Shown here: positions 16,878-26,139 of the stretch, one piece after another | Layout: each line of letters opens with the position of its first letter | How positions within the stretch are numbered: the first letter of the stretch is position 1 | Origin: Oryzicola mucosus | GTDB lineage: Bacteria; Pseudomonadota; Alphaproteobacteria; Rhizobiales; Rhizobiaceae | Length of the DNA: 64,000 nucleotides | Assembly: GCF_014534685.1 (NCBI RefSeq) | Contig: NZ_JACVVX010000002.1 | Coordinates: 496,001 to 560,000, forward strand | Direction of reading: 5' to 3' | Program-made: the position numbers and the translations under genes | Notes under the pieces: generated by a model | Seen by the model: the letters and a program-made list of their open reading frames with translations, nothing else | What the model was told of the DNA's origin: nothing | The model's database searches: none

Positions 16878-18386
16878 ATGACAACCAGGACCGTGATGCA
16901 CGCCATGCGAAAGGCATGTCTTGCCGTAACCGTTGCGGCAATGACCGCGACAGTGGCTATACCGAGCTTCGTGACGCCAGCCGCCGCGCAAGGCCCTGAA
17001 TCGGTCGCCGATCTGGCCGAGGGACTGCTGGGTGCGGTGGTCAACATCTCTACCTCGCAGAACGTGAAGGGCAGCGAAGGCCCCAACACCGTGCCGATGC
17101 CGAAGCTTCCCGAAGGGTCGCCGTTTCAGGACTTCTTCGATGAATTCTTCAAGGACCGCCAGGGTGGCCGCGGTGGCGAGGGCGGCTCCCGTAAGGTGCA
17201 GTCCTTGGGTTCGGGCTTCGTCGTCGATGCCGAACAGGGCTTCGTGGTCACCAACAACCACGTCATCGCCGATGCCGACGAGATTGAAGTGAATTTTTCC
17301 GACGGCTCCAAGCTGAAGGCGGAGCTGGTCGGCACCGACACGCGCACCGACATCGCGGTGCTGAAGGTCGATCCCGCCGGCAAGAAACTGACGGCGGTGA
17401 AGTTCGGCAATTCCGACACCATTCGGGTCGGCGACTGGGTGATGGCCATCGGCAACCCATTCGGTCTGGGCGGAACCGTGACTGTCGGCATTGTGTCAGC
17501 ACGCAACCGCGACATCAATTCCGGACCGTATGACGATTTCATCCAGACGGATGCGGCGATCAACCGGGGCAATTCGGGCGGTCCGCTTTTCAACATGCAG
17601 GGCGAGGTTGTCGGCATCAACACCGCCATCATCTCGCCGTCGGGCGGCTCGATCGGCATTGGCTTCTCCATTCCTTCGGCGCTTGCGTCCGGGGTGGTCA
17701 ACCAGTTGCGCGAGTTCGGCGAAACGCGCCGTGGCTGGCTCGGCGTTCGCATCCAGTCGATCAGCGACGAGATCGCCGAAAGCCTCGGCCTCGATTCCGC
17801 CAAGGGCGCACTCGTGGCCGGCATCATGAAGGGCGGGCCGGTCGATAACGGCTCGGTGCAGCCCGGCGACGTCATCATCAAATTCGACGGAAAAGACGTC
17901 GATGACACGCGCGACCTGACGCGCATCGTGGCCGAAAGCCCGGTCGGCAAGGAAGTTGATGTCGTTCTGATGCGCAAGGGCAAGGAAGAGACCGTCAAGG
18001 TCAAGCTCGGCCGCCTCGAAGACAGCACCGACACCGCCGAAGCCGACGATCAGGATACGGGTGAGGAACAGAACGACGTCGCGCCGACCGCCTCGGTGCT
18101 GGGCATGACGCTGACTGAGCTCAACGATGCCTCGCGCTCGGAATTCGGTATCGCCGAGGATGTCTCCGGCGTCGTGGTCAAGGAGGTGGCTGCGGACTCG
18201 GCTGCCGCCGAGCGTGGCATCGCTGCCGGCGAGGTGATCACCGAAATCGCTCAGGAGACCGTCTCGTCGCCAAAGGATGTGATCGATCGGATCGAGGCGC
18301 TGAAGAAGCAGGGCCGCAAGAACGCGCTGCTGATGTTGGCGGCGAAGTCGGGCGAGTTGCGCTTCGTGACCGTGCGCATGGATTGA
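16878..18386 (+). CDS. degP: Do family periplasmic serine endopeptidase (DegP/DegQ-like)
   Basis: The 502-residue protein has a signal peptide ending near TPAAAQ, a trypsin-like protease domain and two PDZ domains. The catalytic triad is H128 (TNNHVIADAD), D158 (RTDIAVLKV) and S233 (NRGNSGGPLFN). The PDZ domains follow at about 300-385 and 410-500. It degrades or refolds misfolded proteins in the periplasm. The ATG at 16878 is chosen because GGGAGG lies nine bases upstream and the signal peptide begins there. It sits downstream of hflK-hflC-DUF2065, linking membrane and periplasmic quality control. A strong terminator follows. Confidence 0.94.
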   Translation: MTTRTVMHAMRKACLAVTVAAMTATVAIPSFVTPAAAQGPESVADLAEGLLGAVVNISTSQNVKGSEGPNTVPMPKLPEGSPFQDFFDEFFKDRQGGRGGEGGSRKVQSLGSGFVVDAEQGFVVTNNHVIADADEIEVNFSDGSKLKAELVGTDTRTDIAVLKVDPAGKKLTAVKFGNSDTIRVGDWVMAIGNPFGLGGTVTVGIVSARNRDINSGPYDDFIQTDAAINRGNSGGPLFNMQGEVVGINTAIISPSGGSIGIGFSIPSALASGVVNQLREFGETRRGWLGVRIQSISDEIAESLGLDSAKGALVAGIMKGGPVDNGSVQPGDVIIKFDGKDVDDTRDLTRIVAESPVGKEVDVVLMRKGKEETVKVKLGRLEDSTDTAEADDQDTGEEQNDVAPTASVLGMTLTELNDASRSEFGIAEDVSGVVVKEVAADSAAAERGIAAGEVITEIAQETVSSPKDVIDRIEALKKQGRKNALLMLAAKSGELRFVTVRMD

Positions 18387-18420
18387 GTCGGGAAAGCCGG
18401 TTAAGGCACTGAAATAAAAC

Positions 18421-18452
18421 AAAAGGCGGTCGATCGACCGCCTTTTCTTTTT
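18421..18452 (+). terminator. Rho-independent terminator after degP, usable in both directions
   Basis: AAAAGGCGGTCGATCGACCG (18421-18440) begins a perfect hairpin completed by CCTTTT, followed by TCTTTTT. An A-rich stretch on the other side means it can also terminate the convergent Bug-protein gene that ends at 18473. Confidence 0.9.
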
Positions 18453-18472
18453 GTAAGCCGTAGAGGTTTTCG

Positions 18473-19459
18473 TCAGTCCAGCGAGACGCCGGCATCCTTG
18501 ACGATGGGCTCCCATTTGGCCATCTCGGCCTTCACATGCTCGCCAAGTTCCTCCGGCGTCGAGCCGACGATGGTGGCGCTGAAATCGGCCATGCGGGACA
18601 CGACGGCCGGATCGGCCATGGCCTTCTTGGCGGCCGCGTTGAGACGGGCCACGACCTCCGGAGGCGTGCCTTTCGGCGCAAACAAAGCGTTCCAGGTGTA
18701 GGTCTCGTAGCCGCTGACAGTTTCGCCGATCGCCGGCACGTCGGGGAAGGACGGCGCGCGCTCCTTGGTGGTGACACCCAGCGCCTTAAGCGTGCCTGCC
18801 TTGATGTGGCTGGACGACGAGGGGAGGTTGTCGAACATGATCGGCACCTGGTTGGCAACCACGTCGTTCAGCGCGGGACCAGCGCCCTTGTAGGGGACGT
18901 GCTGCATCTCGACGCCCGCCAGACTTTTGAACAGTTCGCCCGACAGATGCAGCGGCGTGCCGTTGCCGGAGGACGCGTAGCTGTACTGGTCGGGCGATTT
19001 TTTCAACAGGTCGATGAGTTCGGCGACGGAGTTGACGGGCAGCTGCGGATTGACCACCAGCACATTGGGTACCACCACAAGCAGCGATACCGGGGAAAAG
19101 TCGGTGATTGGATCATAGGGCTTGGTCTTGAGCATCAGCGGGTTGAGGGCATGGGTGGCCACTGTGCCCATCAGGATGGTGTAGCCGTCAGGATCGGCGC
19201 GGGCGACACGGTCGGCACCGAGATTGCCGCCGGCACCGCCGACATTCTCGACCACGATCTGCTGGCCGAGATCATCCGACATTTTTTGCGCAATGACACG
19301 CGCGACAAGATCGGTCGATCCGCCCGCGGCGAAGGGCACGACGAGGGTAATGGTGTTGGTCGGGAAATCTTGCGCGTTGGCCGATTGTACTCCGGCCAAT
19401 GCAACACCGGCAGCCAGCGCGAGCGCGCCAAGGGTCGCGCGACGGGTCAGTTTCTTCAT
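18473..19459 (-). CDS. Bug family tripartite tricarboxylate transporter substrate-binding protein
   Basis: The 328-residue protein has a signal peptide (cleavage after ANAQ, near residue 29) and the Bug/TctC fold. Typical segments are ITLVVPFAAGGSTDLVAR, QQIVVENVGGAGGNLGADRV, DGYTILMGT and a late ERAPSFPDVPAIGE. Bug proteins bind small carboxylates such as citrate, glutamate or nicotinate for TTT transporters. The ATG at 19459 is preceded by GGAGGAG. No tctA or tctB membrane genes are adjacent, so it is an orphan binding protein and its ligand is unknown. Confidence 0.9.
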   Translation of the reverse strand: MKKLTRRATLGALALAAGVALAGVQSANAQDFPTNTITLVVPFAAGGSTDLVARVIAQKMSDDLGQQIVVENVGGAGGNLGADRVARADPDGYTILMGTVATHALNPLMLKTKPYDPITDFSPVSLLVVVPNVLVVNPQLPVNSVAELIDLLKKSPDQYSYASSGNGTPLHLSGELFKSLAGVEMQHVPYKGAGPALNDVVANQVPIMFDNLPSSSSHIKAGTLKALGVTTKERAPSFPDVPAIGETVSGYETYTWNALFAPKGTPPEVVARLNAAAKKAMADPAVVSRMADFSATIVGSTPEELGEHVKAEMAKWEPIVKDAGVSLD

Positions 19460-19532
19460 GAGCCTAATTTCTCCTCCGAGATGGTGGAGGAGCAGGATGC
19501 CTGCCCTATGCCGGTGTGGCAAGCGGAAGTGT

Positions 19533-20105
19533 TCAGGCGTCTTTTTGCCGTCGCGCCAGCCAAGTGGCGCGGGTAAGCCGGTAGAGGGCGTGGCACTTGA
19601 GGTGCGGATGGCTGTCGGGCACGCTGGGATGGTCGAAGAAGCCGTCTTCGACATGCTCCATGCCAAGCCGTTCCATCACCGAGGTCGACCGCGCATTGTT
19701 CCACACGGCGAAGGAGACGACCTCTTCTTCGCCCAGCGTCTCGAAGGCATAGTCGAGAAAGGCTTTAGCACCTTCGGTAGCGTAGCCCTTGCCCCAATAT
19801 TCCGGAGCCAGCCGCCAGCCGATCTCAAGCGTGCCGCGCGGCACGAAGGGCTCGATCTTGGTGCGGTTGATGCCGATGAATCCAATGCATTCGCCGGTTG
19901 CGACAAGCTCGGCGGCCATGAAGCCGAAGCCGTTTTCGGCGATGTAGGCGGAGACCGTGTCCATCACTTCGTCGCTTGCGGCACGGTCGCGGCGGACGGC
20001 GAAAAACTCCATGATGGCGTCATCGGAGTTGAGCCGATGGAAGAACGGTCGGTCCTGTTCCTGCCAGTTGCGCAAGATCAGGCGTTCGGTGCGAAGAACC
20101 GTCAT
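19533..20105 (-). CDS. GNAT family N-acetyltransferase (RimJ-like)
   Basis: A 190-residue acetyltransferase of the Acetyltransf_3 type. It starts TERLILRNWQEQDRP, has the beta4 strand LEIGWRLAPEYWGKGYATEG (about residue 95-115; the R/Q-x-x-G-x-G/A acetyl-CoA loop appears as WGKGYATE) and NNARSTSVMERLGM near residue 145. The substrate could be a protein N-terminus or a small amine. Its ATG overlaps the serB stop (ATGA), so it is the second gene of a serB operon. Confidence 0.85.
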   Translation of the reverse strand: MTVLRTERLILRNWQEQDRPFFHRLNSDDAIMEFFAVRRDRAASDEVMDTVSAYIAENGFGFMAAELVATGECIGFIGINRTKIEPFVPRGTLEIGWRLAPEYWGKGYATEGAKAFLDYAFETLGEEEVVSFAVWNNARSTSVMERLGMEHVEDGFFDHPSVPDSHPHLKCHALYRLTRATWLARRQKDA

Positions 20106-20989
20106 TGTTTGAAATCCTCGAGCCGGTAGCCCTGCAGATAGAGCAGGGCGCTGAGATCGCCATGATCGATGCGAACGCGCGCCAGAGCGGCGACGGCGGG
20201 CTTGGCATGGAGCGCCACGCCCATGCCGGCGAGGCGGATCATGTCGAGGTCGTTGGCGCCGTCGCCGACAGCCAAGGCATCGCCCAGGTCTAGCCCGAGC
20301 CGGGCGGCTATTTCGGTAAGCGCTGTGGCCTTCGCCTCGCGCCCCAGGATCGGGTCCGTCACCGTGCCGGTCAGGATGCCGTTCTCTTCGCTGAGCCGAT
20401 TGGCGCGGTGCTCGTCGAAGCCGAACATGGCGCCGATCCGAGCGGTGAAGACGTCGAAGCCGCCGGACACCAGGGCGGTGTAGGCGCCATTGGCTTTCAT
20501 GGTCTGCACCAGCGCCCGCCCGCCTTTGGCAAGCGTCAGCCGGTTTTCGATGATGCGGTCGACGATGCCGATATCGAGGCCTTTGAGCAGGCTAACGCGC
20601 TCGCGAAGCGCGGGCTCGAAGGCGAGTTCGCCATTCATGGCGCGGGCAGTGATCGCGGCGATATGGGCGCCGACGCCGATCTCGTCAGCCAGTTCGTCGA
20701 TGCATTCCTGGTCGATCATGGTCGAATCCATGTCGGCTATGAGGATTTTCCTGACGCGGTTTCCCGCCTCCTGAACGACGATGTCGAGGGGTTCGCCGGC
20801 AAGGGCTCCACGCAGTGCCTGCTCCGCCTCTTCAGCCGAGATGCCGGATGGCAGTTGGAGATCGGCCGCTATATCCGAGGCCAGCCAGGCGATGCCGCTT
20901 GCGCCAACCGCCTGGAACGCTTTATCGCCTAGCGACTTGTGCAAAGCCGGCTTGGCGGGATTGGAAATCAGCGTGGCAACCAGGGACAT
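20102..20989 (-). CDS. serB: Phosphoserine phosphatase
   Basis: A 295-residue HAD-family enzyme performing the last step of serine synthesis. The nucleophile/acid pair is D86 and D88 in IADMDSTMID, followed by LVSGGFDVF (motif II) and VGDGANDLDM (motif IV). The N-terminal 80 residues form the ACT-like extension of this SerB type. The ATG at 20989 overlaps the divergent miaA start codon, so each promoter must lie within or very near the other gene. Confidence 0.94.
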   Translation of the reverse strand: MSLVATLISNPAKPALHKSLGDKAFQAVGASGIAWLASDIAADLQLPSGISAEEAEQALRGALAGEPLDIVVQEAGNRVRKILIADMDSTMIDQECIDELADEIGVGAHIAAITARAMNGELAFEPALRERVSLLKGLDIGIVDRIIENRLTLAKGGRALVQTMKANGAYTALVSGGFDVFTARIGAMFGFDEHRANRLSEENGILTGTVTDPILGREAKATALTEIAARLGLDLGDALAVGDGANDLDMIRLAGMGVALHAKPAVAALARVRIDHGDLSALLYLQGYRLEDFKQ

Positions 20990-21896
20990 GGCATCTTCCG
21001 GACGGGATAGAGGGCGGATCAGGAACGCGATCCTGATAGCTGGGCCGACCGCGAGCGGCAAGTCGGCACTGGCCATGCAACTTGCCGAAAAGCATGACGG
21101 CGTGATCGTCAACGCTGATTCCATGCAGGTCTATTCGGTCCTGCGCATTTTGACGGCGCGCCCCTCGGATGCGGAGACCGCTGGTGTGCCGCACCGGCTC
21201 TATGGCCACGTCCACCCTGGCGATGTCTATTCGACAGGCGTTTGGCTGCGCGATGTCAACGATCTCGTGGAGGACGGAGTGTTCGAAGGTCATCGGCCGA
21301 TCTTCGTTGGCGGCACCGGGCTCTACTTTACCGCGCTGACCATGGGTCTGTCTGAGATGCCCGATGTGCCGAGTGACATTCGCGAGCGCTGGCGCTGGCG
21401 TCTGAACGAGCAAGGGTCGGCGCGGCTGCACGATATCCTGCTGCGGCTCGACAGCGCTGCTGCGATTGGCTTGCGGGCAAGCGACGGGCAGCGCATCGTC
21501 CGTGCGCTGGAGGTTCTGGAGGCGTCGGGCAAGTCGATCCTGTTCTGGCAAAAGCAACGCAGCGAACCGCTGGTGGATTTTACGACCGCCGATGCCGTGG
21601 TGGTCGAGCCCGATCGGCAGTGGGTGATCGATCGCATCGAAGCGCGGTTCGACGCGATGATGACGCAAGGTGCCGTGGAAGAGGTGCAGTCGCTGCTTGC
21701 ATTGCGGTTGCGGCCCGAAGTTCCGGCAATGAAGGCAATTGGGGTGCCTGAGATCACCGCAGCGCTTTCCGGCAACATCACCTTCGAAGAGGCCAAGGTG
21801 CTTGCGAAAGCCGCTACGCGGCAGTATTCGAAGCGGCAATCGACCTGGTTCCGCAATCAGTTCGGGCCGGAGTGGCGGCGTATACGTCCCGGCTGA
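20988..21896 (+). CDS. miaA: tRNA dimethylallyltransferase
   Basis: A 302-residue enzyme that prenylates A37 of tRNAs reading UNN codons. It shows the P-loop GPTASGKS (residues 19-26), NADSMQVY (DSxQ motif), GGTGLYF and the late RQYSKRQSTWFRNQ. The ATG at 20988 shares two bases with the serB start on the other strand. A GTG five codons upstream (20973) is an alternative, and no strong ribosome site precedes either. No in-frame start exists closer to the P-loop except weak CTG codons. Confidence 0.93.
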   Translation: MASSGRDRGRIRNAILIAGPTASGKSALAMQLAEKHDGVIVNADSMQVYSVLRILTARPSDAETAGVPHRLYGHVHPGDVYSTGVWLRDVNDLVEDGVFEGHRPIFVGGTGLYFTALTMGLSEMPDVPSDIRERWRWRLNEQGSARLHDILLRLDSAAAIGLRASDGQRIVRALEVLEASGKSILFWQKQRSEPLVDFTTADAVVVEPDRQWVIDRIEARFDAMMTQGAVEEVQSLLALRLRPEVPAMKAIGVPEITAALSGNITFEEAKVLAKAATRQYSKRQSTWFRNQFGPEWRRIRPG

Positions 21897-21938
21897 TCGC
21901 TCAATGTTTCTGCCTGCGTCACCCTCAGGCCGGCCTCC

Positions 21939-23921
21939 TCACGAGTGCTCCGGAGCGGTCACCACCAGCGAGGTTTGCTCAGACTGGACGATGTTGAGAT
22001 AACGCTCGTACTGGAAAAGAACATCGGAGATGATCTGCTCCCGTGACATCCCCATGATGTCGTAGCCTTTGCTTCCATCGGAGAAGAAGGTCTTCGCTTC
22101 ATAGCGCTGGTCCATCTTCACGGCTTCGAAAACCGAGAACGCGGGCAGCTTGTGGCCCTTGCGTTGGACGCCATAGATGAAGTTGCGAAAATCCTCGGCC
22201 GGCGCGTTGAGAGAGACGGTTTCGGCTTCCGCGTTGTGTTCCACCGTGGCAGGGCGGCCTCGGCGCGACAGCTCTTCGGCAACGCTCTCGAGAGCCGGCA
22301 AGGCCGTCCTCTCGATGAAGCTGTCGATGTCCTTCACCGTCGGTGCGTTGATGATGAGCGCAAGTCTTCGTTGCCAGGTTATACCTGTCGCCGGATGGGC
22401 CTGCTTGGCAGGCTGGCCGTGCGCGTTCCCTTGTGCGACATCGGCTTTCATGCCCTTGAAAAGGGCCCAGACGAGAACAAGCAGGACAAATGTGAACGGC
22501 AAAGCCGTCGCAATTGTCGCGGACTGCAGCGCTCGGAGCCCTCCGGTCATGAGAAGCACCGCCGCGACGGTGCCTTCAATCGCGCACCAGAAGAGCCGCT
22601 GTGCCGCACCCGTGTTGGTCTCGCCGCCCGAGGCAATCGTGTCGACAACGAGTGACCCGGAGTCCGATGAGGTAACGAAAAAGATCGAAACCAGCAGGAC
22701 CGCCAGCGTGGACGTGACGGCAGGCCATGGGAGATATTGGAAAAACTGGAAAAGCCCGACCGAAATGTCCGCCTGCACGTCTTTGGCAAGCTGTCCTGCG
22801 GCGACGGTCTGGTCGAGGAAAATCGCAGTGTTGCCGAAAACGGTCATCCATAGGAACGTGAAGCCAGCCGGGATGAACAGGACGGCGACGACAAACTCGC
22901 GGACCGTGCGACCTCGTGAAATACGGGCGATGAACATGCCCACGAAAGGCGACCAGGAAATCCACCAGGCCCAGTAAAACAGCGTCCAATTGTCGACCCA
23001 AGGTGTCGGTTCATACGCATAGATATTGAACGTGCGTAGCAGGAGGGTATCCAGATACAGCCCGATGTTCTGAACAAAATCGCGCATCAGCTGCGAGGTC
23101 GGGCCGACGGCAAGAACAAAGAGCATGAGCAGCACGGCGACGCCGAGATTGACCTCACTGAGGATACGAACGCCTTTCTCAACGCCGGTCACGACGGAAC
23201 AGGCGGCAATCGCCGTGATGACGATGATCAGACCAACCTGCATGGTGATGGTCGCTTCGAGACCGAGCAGATACTCAAGTCCGGCGCTGATCTGCAGCAC
23301 GCCGAAGCCAAGCGAGGTCGCCAGACCGAAGACGGTGCCGCAAATCGCGGCGATATCGACGACATGTCCCCAGAAGCCGTAAATCCGATGTTTAAGCAGC
23401 GGATAGAGGCCGGAGCGAATGGTGAGGGGAAGGTTGTAACGGTAACCGAAATAGGCGAGCGAAAGGCCGACGACGGCGTAAATCGCCCAGGCGTGAATGC
23501 CCCAGTGGAAGAACGTCACGCTCATCGCTTCGCGCTGCGCAGCGGCGGTCAGCGGATCCGCCGTTGGAGGAACCGCGTAATGCGTCAGCGGTTCGCCGAC
23601 TGCGAAATACATCAGGCCGATGCCCATTCCCGCGGCGAAAAGCATCGCCATCCAGGAAATATAAGCAAAGTCAGGTTCGGAATCGTCAGGCCCGAGCTTG
23701 AGATCGCCGAACCGCCCGGCGGCCAGAATGATGACGGCGAATAAAAAGATGCCGACGGCCAACAGGTAGAGCCAGCCGAAACGCGCCAAAATTTCGGCTT
23801 GCAATGTGCCAAAAATGGCTTCCGCCTGTTCCGGGAGCAGCGCGCCAACACCGACAAACAGCGTTATGATGGCGACCGACCCAAAGAAAACCGGCTTATT
23901 AATTACGAACGTTGAAAACAT
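21939..23921 (-). CDS. BCCT family betaine/choline/carnitine transporter
   Basis: A 660-residue membrane protein with 12 helices. The glycine-rich motif [14 protein letters not shown] (helix 3) and the signature [22 protein letters not shown] (helix 8) identify BCCT transporters, which import glycine betaine, choline or carnitine with Na+ or H+. The long C-terminal cytoplasmic domain (from about residue 510) resembles the osmosensing BetT/BetP tails. The ATG at 23921 follows GGGGGA; an ATG nine codons upstream lacks one. The nearest betaine-type enzyme is the thioesterase 22 kb away, so no pathway link is claimed. Confidence 0.9.
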   Translation of the reverse strand: MFSTFVINKPVFFGSVAIITLFVGVGALLPEQAEAIFGTLQAEILARFGWLYLLAVGIFLFAVIILAAGRFGDLKLGPDDSEPDFAYISWMAMLFAAGMGIGLMYFAVGEPLTHYAVPPTADPLTAAAQREAMSVTFFHWGIHAWAIYAVVGLSLAYFGYRYNLPLTIRSGLYPLLKHRIYGFWGHVVDIAAICGTVFGLATSLGFGVLQISAGLEYLLGLEATITMQVGLIIVITAIAACSVVTGVEKGVRILSEVNLGVAVLLMLFVLAVGPTSQLMRDFVQNIGLYLDTLLLRTFNIYAYEPTPWVDNWTLFYWAWWISWSPFVGMFIARISRGRTVREFVVAVLFIPAGFTFLWMTVFGNTAIFLDQTVAAGQLAKDVQADISVGLFQFFQYLPWPAVTSTLAVLLVSIFFVTSSDSGSLVVDTIASGGETNTGAAQRLFWCAIEGTVAAVLLMTGGLRALQSATIATALPFTFVLLVLVWALFKGMKADVAQGNAHGQPAKQAHPATGITWQRRLALIINAPTVKDIDSFIERTALPALESVAEELSRRGRPATVEHNAEAETVSLNAPAEDFRNFIYGVQRKGHKLPAFSVFEAVKMDQRYEAKTFFSDGSKGYDIMGMSREQIISDVLFQYERYLNIVQSEQTSLVVTAPEHS

Positions 23922-24000
23922 ATAGTCCCCCAAAACCATGAAGGACATTAGAAATGACTTAAAAACGTATGCTTCAGCCCCTCAACAACAGGAGTAAACT

Positions 24001-24174
24001 ATGAACCGGTCATATGGTTCCAATAAAAGACGTAATGTCCGACGATGTTGCTCTCGGTTTCCGGCGACATGCGTTCATGCGCTGGACGATTGGTGGCTCG
24101 TTAGCGCGACCGCGATTATAATCGTGGAAGCCGTTGACAGAAGGCGATTTCCGTCATTATTGTCCCACCCATGA
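24001..24174 (+). CDS. Possible 57-residue small protein upstream of the ilv leader (weak)
   Basis: ATG at 24001 is preceded by AGGAG at a six-base spacing, and the frame stays open for 57 codons. Its TGA (24172-24174) overlaps the ATG of the ilv leader peptide as ATGA. The product (MNRSYGSNKRRNVRRCCSRF start; hydrophobic patch LVSATAIIIVEAV) matches no family I know. The frame runs across the ilv promoter, and its codon use is not clearly coding-like, so it may be chance. Confidence 0.3.
   Translation: MNRSYGSNKRRNVRRCCSRFPATCVHALDDWWLVSATAIIIVEAVDRRRFPSLLSHP
24134..24163 (+). promoter_or_regulatory. Promoter of the ilvIH attenuator
   Basis: TTGACA (24134-24139) and TATTGT (24158-24163), 18 bases apart, form a good sigma-70 promoter. 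Transcription would then begin at about 24169-24171, that is, at or almost at the first base of the leader-peptide ATG. The spacing and the leaderless inference are from sequence only. Confidence 0.6.
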
Positions 24175-24224
24175 ACAAAGCAACCATTCTTGTAGTAGGA
24201 CTGCGCGTGGGCAAGGCGGTGTAA
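24171..24224 (+). CDS. ilv leader peptide (17 aa, MNKATILVVGLRVGKAV)
   Basis: Short ORF between the promoter and an intrinsic terminator, 124 bases before ilvI. Six of its 17 codons are branched-chain (ATT CTT GTA GTA ... CTG ... GTG ... GTG), including the run Ile-Leu-Val-Val. Ribosome stalling on these codons when Ile, Leu or Val charging is low is the classic attenuation signal. No ribosome site precedes the ATG, and the promoter suggests leaderless translation, as reported for the trpL leader of Sinorhizobium meliloti. Confidence 0.8.
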   Translation: MNKATILVVGLRVGKAV

Positions 24225-24280
24225 CCGCCGGGCGAAATCCTCCCATGCGCAGAAGACAGGCTCCCTCGGGGGCCTTTTTT
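24203..24280 (+). terminator. ilvIH attenuator (competing hairpins and terminator)
   Basis: The segments GCGCGTGGG (24203-24211) and CCCATGCGC (24242-24250) can pair over 9 bp around a small GCGGT/ACCGC hairpin at the leader stop. Downstream, AGGCTCCC-tcg-GGGGGCCT (from 24258) followed by six T residues (to 24280) is an intrinsic terminator. The layout fits transcription attenuation controlled by translation of the branched-chain leader peptide. The exact antiterminator pairing is not resolved by eye. Confidence 0.8.
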
Positions 24281-24347
24281 ATTGCCTGAAAGACCCTTAA
24301 ACGATCACCAGCCGCCGCCGGGGCGGACATAAGACGGGAAGAGACAA

Positions 24348-26135
24348 ATGAGCAACGGACGTGGCCAGACAGAACGGCGTGAGATGACAGGCGCCGAAAT
24401 GGTTGTTCAGGCGCTGAAGGACAACGGCGTGAAGCATCTGTTCGGTTACCCCGGCGGTGCCGTTCTTCCCATCTATGACGAGATTTTCCAGCAGGATGCC
24501 GTCGAGCATATTCTCGTCCGTCACGAGCAGGGCGCCGGCCACGCAGCGGAAGGCTATGCGCGTGCCACGGGCAAGCCGGGCGTCATGCTGGTGACGTCAG
24601 GTCCGGGTGCCACCAATGCGGTGACGCCGCTGCAGGACGCGCTGATGGACTCCATCCCCTTGGTCTGTATCACCGGACAGGTGCCAACGGCGCTGATCGG
24701 CTCGGACGCTTTCCAGGAATGCGATACGGTCGGCATCACGCGCCCCTGTACCAAGCACAATTGGCTGGTGAAGGACGTCAACAAGCTGTCGGCAATCATC
24801 CATGAGGCGTTCCATGTCGCCACAACGGGCCGTCCCGGTCCGGTGGTCATCGACATCCCCAAGGACGTGCAGTTCGCCAAGGGCATCTATACGCCGCCTC
24901 AGACCGCGCCGCGCACCAGCTATCACCCCAATCTCCAAGGCGACATGGAGAAGATCAAGGCCGCGGTCGCGCTGATGGCGTCGGCCAAGAAGCCGATTAT
25001 CTATTCGGGCGGTGGGGTCATCAATGCGGGGCCGGAAGCGAGCCAGTTGCTGCGTGAGCTGGTTGAACTCACCGGTGCGCCGATCACCTCGACGCTGATG
25101 GGGCTGGGCGCCTATCCCGCAAGCGGCAAGAGCTGGCTCGGCATGCTGGGCATGCATGGCAGCTACGAAGCCAATATGGCGATGCACGATTGCGATGTCA
25201 TGCTGTGCGTTGGCGCGCGGTTCGACGACCGCATCACCGGTCGGCTGGACGCGTTCTCGCCTTACTCCAAGAAGATCCATATCGACATCGATCCGTCGTC
25301 GCTGAACAAGAACGTGCCCGTCGACATCCCGATCCAAGGCGATGTCGGCCGCGTTCTGGAGGACATGGTGCGGCTGTGGCGCGCCACTTCCAAGACGGAC
25401 AAGAAGGTGCTCTATCCGTGGTGGGAGCAGATCGCGAAATGGCGCGCGCGCGACAGCTTCGCGTTCAAAGGCAATGCGGATGTCATCATGCCGCAATATG
25501 CCATCCAGCGACTGTATGAGCTCACCAAGGACCGCGACACCTATATCACCACCGAGGTCGGCCAGCACCAGATGTGGGCTGCGCAGCATTACGGGATCGA
25601 GAAGCCGAACCGCTGGATGACGTCGGGCGGGCTCGGCACGATGGGCTATGGCCTGCCGGCGGCGCTCGGCGTGCAGATCGCGCATCCCGATGCGCTGGTC
25701 ATCGATATCGCCGGCGACGCCTCGGTACAGATGACGATGCAGGAGATGTCGACCGCTGTGCAGTATGAGGCGCCGATCAAGATCTTCATCCTCAATAACC
25801 AGTATATGGGCATGGTGCGCCAGTGGCAGCAGTTGCTGCATGGCAACCGGCTGTCGCATTCCTACACCGAGGCGATGCCGGACTTCGTCAAGCTGGCGGA
25901 AGCCTATGGCGGCCACGGCATTCGCTGCGAAAAGCCGGGTGACCTGGATGCCGCGATCCAGGAAATGATCTCGGTGAAGAAGCCCGTCCTGTTCGATTGC
26001 CGTGTTGCCAACCTCGCCAACTGCTTCCCGATGATCCCCTCGGGCAAGGCGCATAACGAAATGCTGTTGCCCGACGAGGCAACCGACGAGGCCGTTGCGA
26101 ACGCCATCGACGCCAAGGGCAGGGAGCTGGTGTGA
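24348..26135 (+). CDS. ilvI: Acetolactate synthase, large (catalytic) subunit
   Basis: A 595-residue ThDP enzyme that makes acetolactate or acetohydroxybutyrate from pyruvate, the first shared step of Ile/Val/Leu synthesis. The catalytic glutamate is E60 in VRHEQGAGHAAEGYARA. The FAD/central domain follows, and the C-terminal ThDP-Mg site reads GDASVQMTMQEMSTAVQYEA with NNQYMGMV. AAGAG precedes the ATG. It is the first structural gene behind the leader-peptide attenuator and is followed by ilvH. Confidence 0.96.
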   Translation: MSNGRGQTERREMTGAEMVVQALKDNGVKHLFGYPGGAVLPIYDEIFQQDAVEHILVRHEQGAGHAAEGYARATGKPGVMLVTSGPGATNAVTPLQDALMDSIPLVCITGQVPTALIGSDAFQECDTVGITRPCTKHNWLVKDVNKLSAIIHEAFHVATTGRPGPVVIDIPKDVQFAKGIYTPPQTAPRTSYHPNLQGDMEKIKAAVALMASAKKPIIYSGGGVINAGPEASQLLRELVELTGAPITSTLMGLGAYPASGKSWLGMLGMHGSYEANMAMHDCDVMLCVGARFDDRITGRLDAFSPYSKKIHIDIDPSSLNKNVPVDIPIQGDVGRVLEDMVRLWRATSKTDKKVLYPWWEQIAKWRARDSFAFKGNADVIMPQYAIQRLYELTKDRDTYITTEVGQHQMWAAQHYGIEKPNRWMTSGGLGTMGYGLPAALGVQIAHPDALVIDIAGDASVQMTMQEMSTAVQYEAPIKIFILNNQYMGMVRQWQQLLHGNRLSHSYTEAMPDFVKLAEAYGGHGIRCEKPGDLDAAIQEMISVKKPVLFDCRVANLANCFPMIPSGKAHNEMLLPDEATDEAVANAIDAKGRELV

Positions 26136-26139
26136 TCCG

